Part shown: positions 62,305-64,000 of the stretch, in pieces
Position numbering within the stretch: position 1 is the first letter of the stretch
Layout of the letters: the number at the start of each line of letters is the position of its first letter
Assembly: GCA_030148025.1 (NCBI GenBank)
Contig: JASBUG010000041.1
Location: 166,566-230,565 of the forward strand
Direction: 5' to 3'
DNA: 64,000 nt
From: Flavobacteriaceae bacterium
GTDB taxonomy: Bacteria; Bacteroidota; Bacteroidia; Flavobacteriales; Flavobacteriaceae
The notes under the pieces: generated by a model
Databases searched by the model: none
Told to the model about the DNA's origin: nothing
Seen by the model: only the letters and a program-made list of their open reading frames with translations
Translations under genes and position numbers: made by a program

Positions 62305-64000
62305 CTACTTGACTTCTTCGAAGTCTACGTCTTCAACATTATCACCTTCTGGTTGTGCTTCTCCAGCGTTAGCGTCTGGACCAGCAGCACCTCCAGCTTG
62401 TGCTTCTTGTTGTGCTTTGTACATTTCTTCGCTTGCTACTTTCCAAGCTTCATTAATCTTCTCTAAAGCAGGATCGATCACAGCGATATCTTTAGTTTCG
62501 TATGCTTTTTTCAATTCTTCTAAAGCAGCTTCAATTGGTTGTTTCTTATCATCAGATAATTTATCACCAAATTCTTTAAGTTGCTTTTCTGTTTGGAAGA
62601 TCATGGCATCTGCACTGTTCAACTTATCAGCAGTTTCTTTTGCTTTAGCATCTGCTTCTGCATTTGCTTCGGCTTCTTGCTTCATCTTTTGAATTTCATC
62701 TTCTGTTAATCCTGAAGACGCTTCAATACGAATATTTTGAGATTTTCCAGTTGCTTTATCTGCAGCTGTTACATGAATAATTCCGTTAGCATCAATATCG
62801 AAGGTTACTTCAATTTGAGGTACACCTCTTGGTGCTGGTGGAATATCGGCTAAATGGAATCTACCAATTGTCTTGTTATCGGCTGCCATTGGACGCTCCC
62901 CTTGCAATACATGAATCTCTACTGAAGGCTGATTGTCTGCAGCTGTTGAAAATACTTGCGATTTCTTAGTTGGAATTGTCGTGTTAGCATCGATCAACTT
63001 GGTCATTACATTACCCATAGTTTCAATACCTAATGATAATGGTGTTACATCAAGTAATAATACATCTTTAACATCACCAGTTAATACACCACCTTGAATT
63101 CCAGCTCCTACAGCAACAACCTCATCTGGGTTAACACCTTTACTTGGTTTTTTACCAAAGAACTTTTCTACAGCTTCCTGTACAGCAGGAATACGTGTAG
63201 AACCACCTACTAAAATGATCTCATCAATATCACCTGTAGATAAACCAGCAGCTTTTAATGCAGCACTACATGGCTCTATTGTTCTACGTACTAAATCATC
63301 AATTAACTGCTCAAACTTTGAACGTGTTAATGTGCGTACCAAGTGCTTTGGTCCGCTAGCAGTAGCAGTAATATATGGTAAATTGATTTCTGTTTGTGCA
63401 GAAGACGACAACTCGATCTTAGCTTTCTCAGCAGCTTCTTTTAAACGTTGTAAAGACATTGGGTCTTTACGTAAATCCATACCTTCTTCGGCATTGAACT
63501 CATCTGCTAGCCAGTTAATGATCTTTTCATCAACATCATCACCTCCTAAGTGTGTATCACCATCGGTAGATAATACTTCAAATACACCATCTCCTAATTC
63601 TAGGATAGATACATCATGCGTACCACCACCAAAATCGAATACTACAATTTTTTGATCTTCACCTTTTTTATCTAAACCGTAAGCCAATGCTGCTGCAGTA
63701 GGCTCGTTTATAATTCTTCTTACTTTTAATCCTGCAATTTCTCCAGCTTCCTTAGTAGCTTGACGTTGTGCATCATTAAAATATGCTGGCACTGTAATTA
63801 CAGCTTCACTTACATCTTGCCCTAAGTAATCTTCAGCAGTTTTCTTCATTTTTTGAAGAATCATTGCCGATAATTCTTGAGGTGTATATAAACGACCATC
63901 AATATCAACTCTTGGTGTATCGTTATCACCTTTTACTACTTTATAAGGTACGCGTTCTGCTTCATTTTTTGATTCAGAATATTTGTTACCCATAAAACGC
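62305..64000 (-). CDS. dnaK: Molecular chaperone DnaK (Hsp70), N-terminus outside the window
   Basis: About 565 residues are present, from the segment 'RFMGNKYSE' to the C-terminus; the first ~70 residues lie beyond position 64000. Visible motifs are '[11 protein letters not shown]', '[15 protein letters not shown]' (phosphate 2), '[12 protein letters not shown]' (adenosine), the linker '[13 protein letters not shown]' and the lid, ending 'EDVDFEEVK'. DnaK folds proteins with DnaJ and GrpE. The ATG at 63993 is internal, not the true start. The stop is TAG, and the tail is unusual (see the second copy downstream). Confidence 0.97.
   Translation of the reverse strand, partial: RFMGNKYSESKNEAERVPYKVVKGDNDTPRVDIDGRLYTPQELSAMILQKMKKTAEDYLGQDVSEAVITVPAYFNDAQRQATKEAGEIAGLKVRRIINEPTAAALAYGLDKKGEDQKIVVFDFGGGTHDVSILELGDGVFEVLSTDGDTHLGGDDVDEKIINWLADEFNAEEGMDLRKDPMSLQRLKEAAEKAKIELSSSAQTEINLPYITATASGPKHLVRTLTRSKFEQLIDDLVRRTIEPCSAALKAAGLSTGDIDEIILVGGSTRIPAVQEAVEKFFGKKPSKGVNPDEVVAVGAGIQGGVLTGDVKDVLLLDVTPLSLGIETMGNVMTKLIDANTTIPTKKSQVFSTAADNQPSVEIHVLQGERPMAADNKTIGRFHLADIPPAPRGVPQIEVTFDIDANGIIHVTAADKATGKSQNIRIEASSGLTEDEIQKMKQEAEANAEADAKAKETADKLNSADAMIFQTEKQLKEFGDKLSDDKKQPIEAALEELKKAYETKDIAVIDPALEKINEAWKVASEEMYKAQQEAQAGGAAGPDANAGEAQPEGDNVEDVDFEEVK

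Noticed and set aside
62309..62692. Plus-strand 127-aa frame opposite dnaK
   Set aside because: Antisense shadow of the Ala/Glu/Lys-rich dnaK C-terminus; composition is Ser/Ala-rich low complexity.
1..64000. tRNA, rRNA, CRISPR, integrase or prophage features
   Set aside because: I looked for cloverleaf-like stretches, regular spaced repeats and recombinase genes and found none that I could support.

Overview
The window is a piece of chromosome from an AT-rich Bacteroidota, most likely a marine Flavobacteriaceae member. Evidence: menaquinone genes of flavobacterial type, many secreted proteins whose signal peptides end in a Gln-containing cleavage site, a type IX secretion (T9SS) sorting tail, carboxypeptidase-like regulatory/TonB-plug modules, promoters of the TTG-N17-19-TAnnTTTG kind, almost no Shine-Dalgarno sequences, and many hairpin terminators. 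Genes lie on both strands. I saw no rRNA, tRNA, CRISPR array or transposase.

Layout. 0-4 kb: the end of hutI and hutG (histidine degradation), flanking a coiled-coil membrane protein, then a MarR-GNAT fusion and a VTT membrane protein. 3.8-13.6 kb: a minus-strand run of nine genes around an AAA+ ATPase, with a long coiled-coil protein first, two soluble proteins of unknown function, a small helical protein and four membrane proteins. No function is known to me, and this is the best candidate for an undescribed system. 13.7-20.8 kb: a FadL-type outer-membrane transporter with a paired palindrome upstream, a 78-aa membrane protein with a textbook promoter, ettA, and a five-gene MarR-controlled operon (DoxX, FMN reductase, MarR, two pirins) with matching palindromic operators. 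20.9-29.8 kb: secreted or envelope proteins (a deiminase with a T9SS tail, a vWA/TonB-plug/TPR/DUF2135 fusion, an M24 peptidase, a degenerate vWA protein) and an orphan acyl-CoA carboxylase beta subunit. 29.9-49 kb: menaquinone genes scattered on the minus strand (menE, menC, menA, menB, menD, menF and a hotdog thioesterase), interleaved with transglutaminase-like proteins, an S41 peptidase, a CPBP protease, an SDR, an MBL hydrolase and CvfB. 49-62 kb: small accessory enzymes and regulators. 62.3-64 kb: dnaK, whose start lies outside the window.

How genes work together. MenF, MenD, MenC, MenE, MenB and MenA cover most steps from chorismate to demethylmenaquinone; the hotdog protein may be the DHNA-CoA thioesterase, and no convincing MenH or MenG is present. 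The MarR operon looks like an electrophile or oxidant response controlled by its own repressor. A family of short palindromic repeats (core TTCGACTNCGCTCAG, ends GTCATTC) sits in several intergenic gaps; one copy separates the dnaK stop codon from a second, untranslated copy of the last codons of dnaK.
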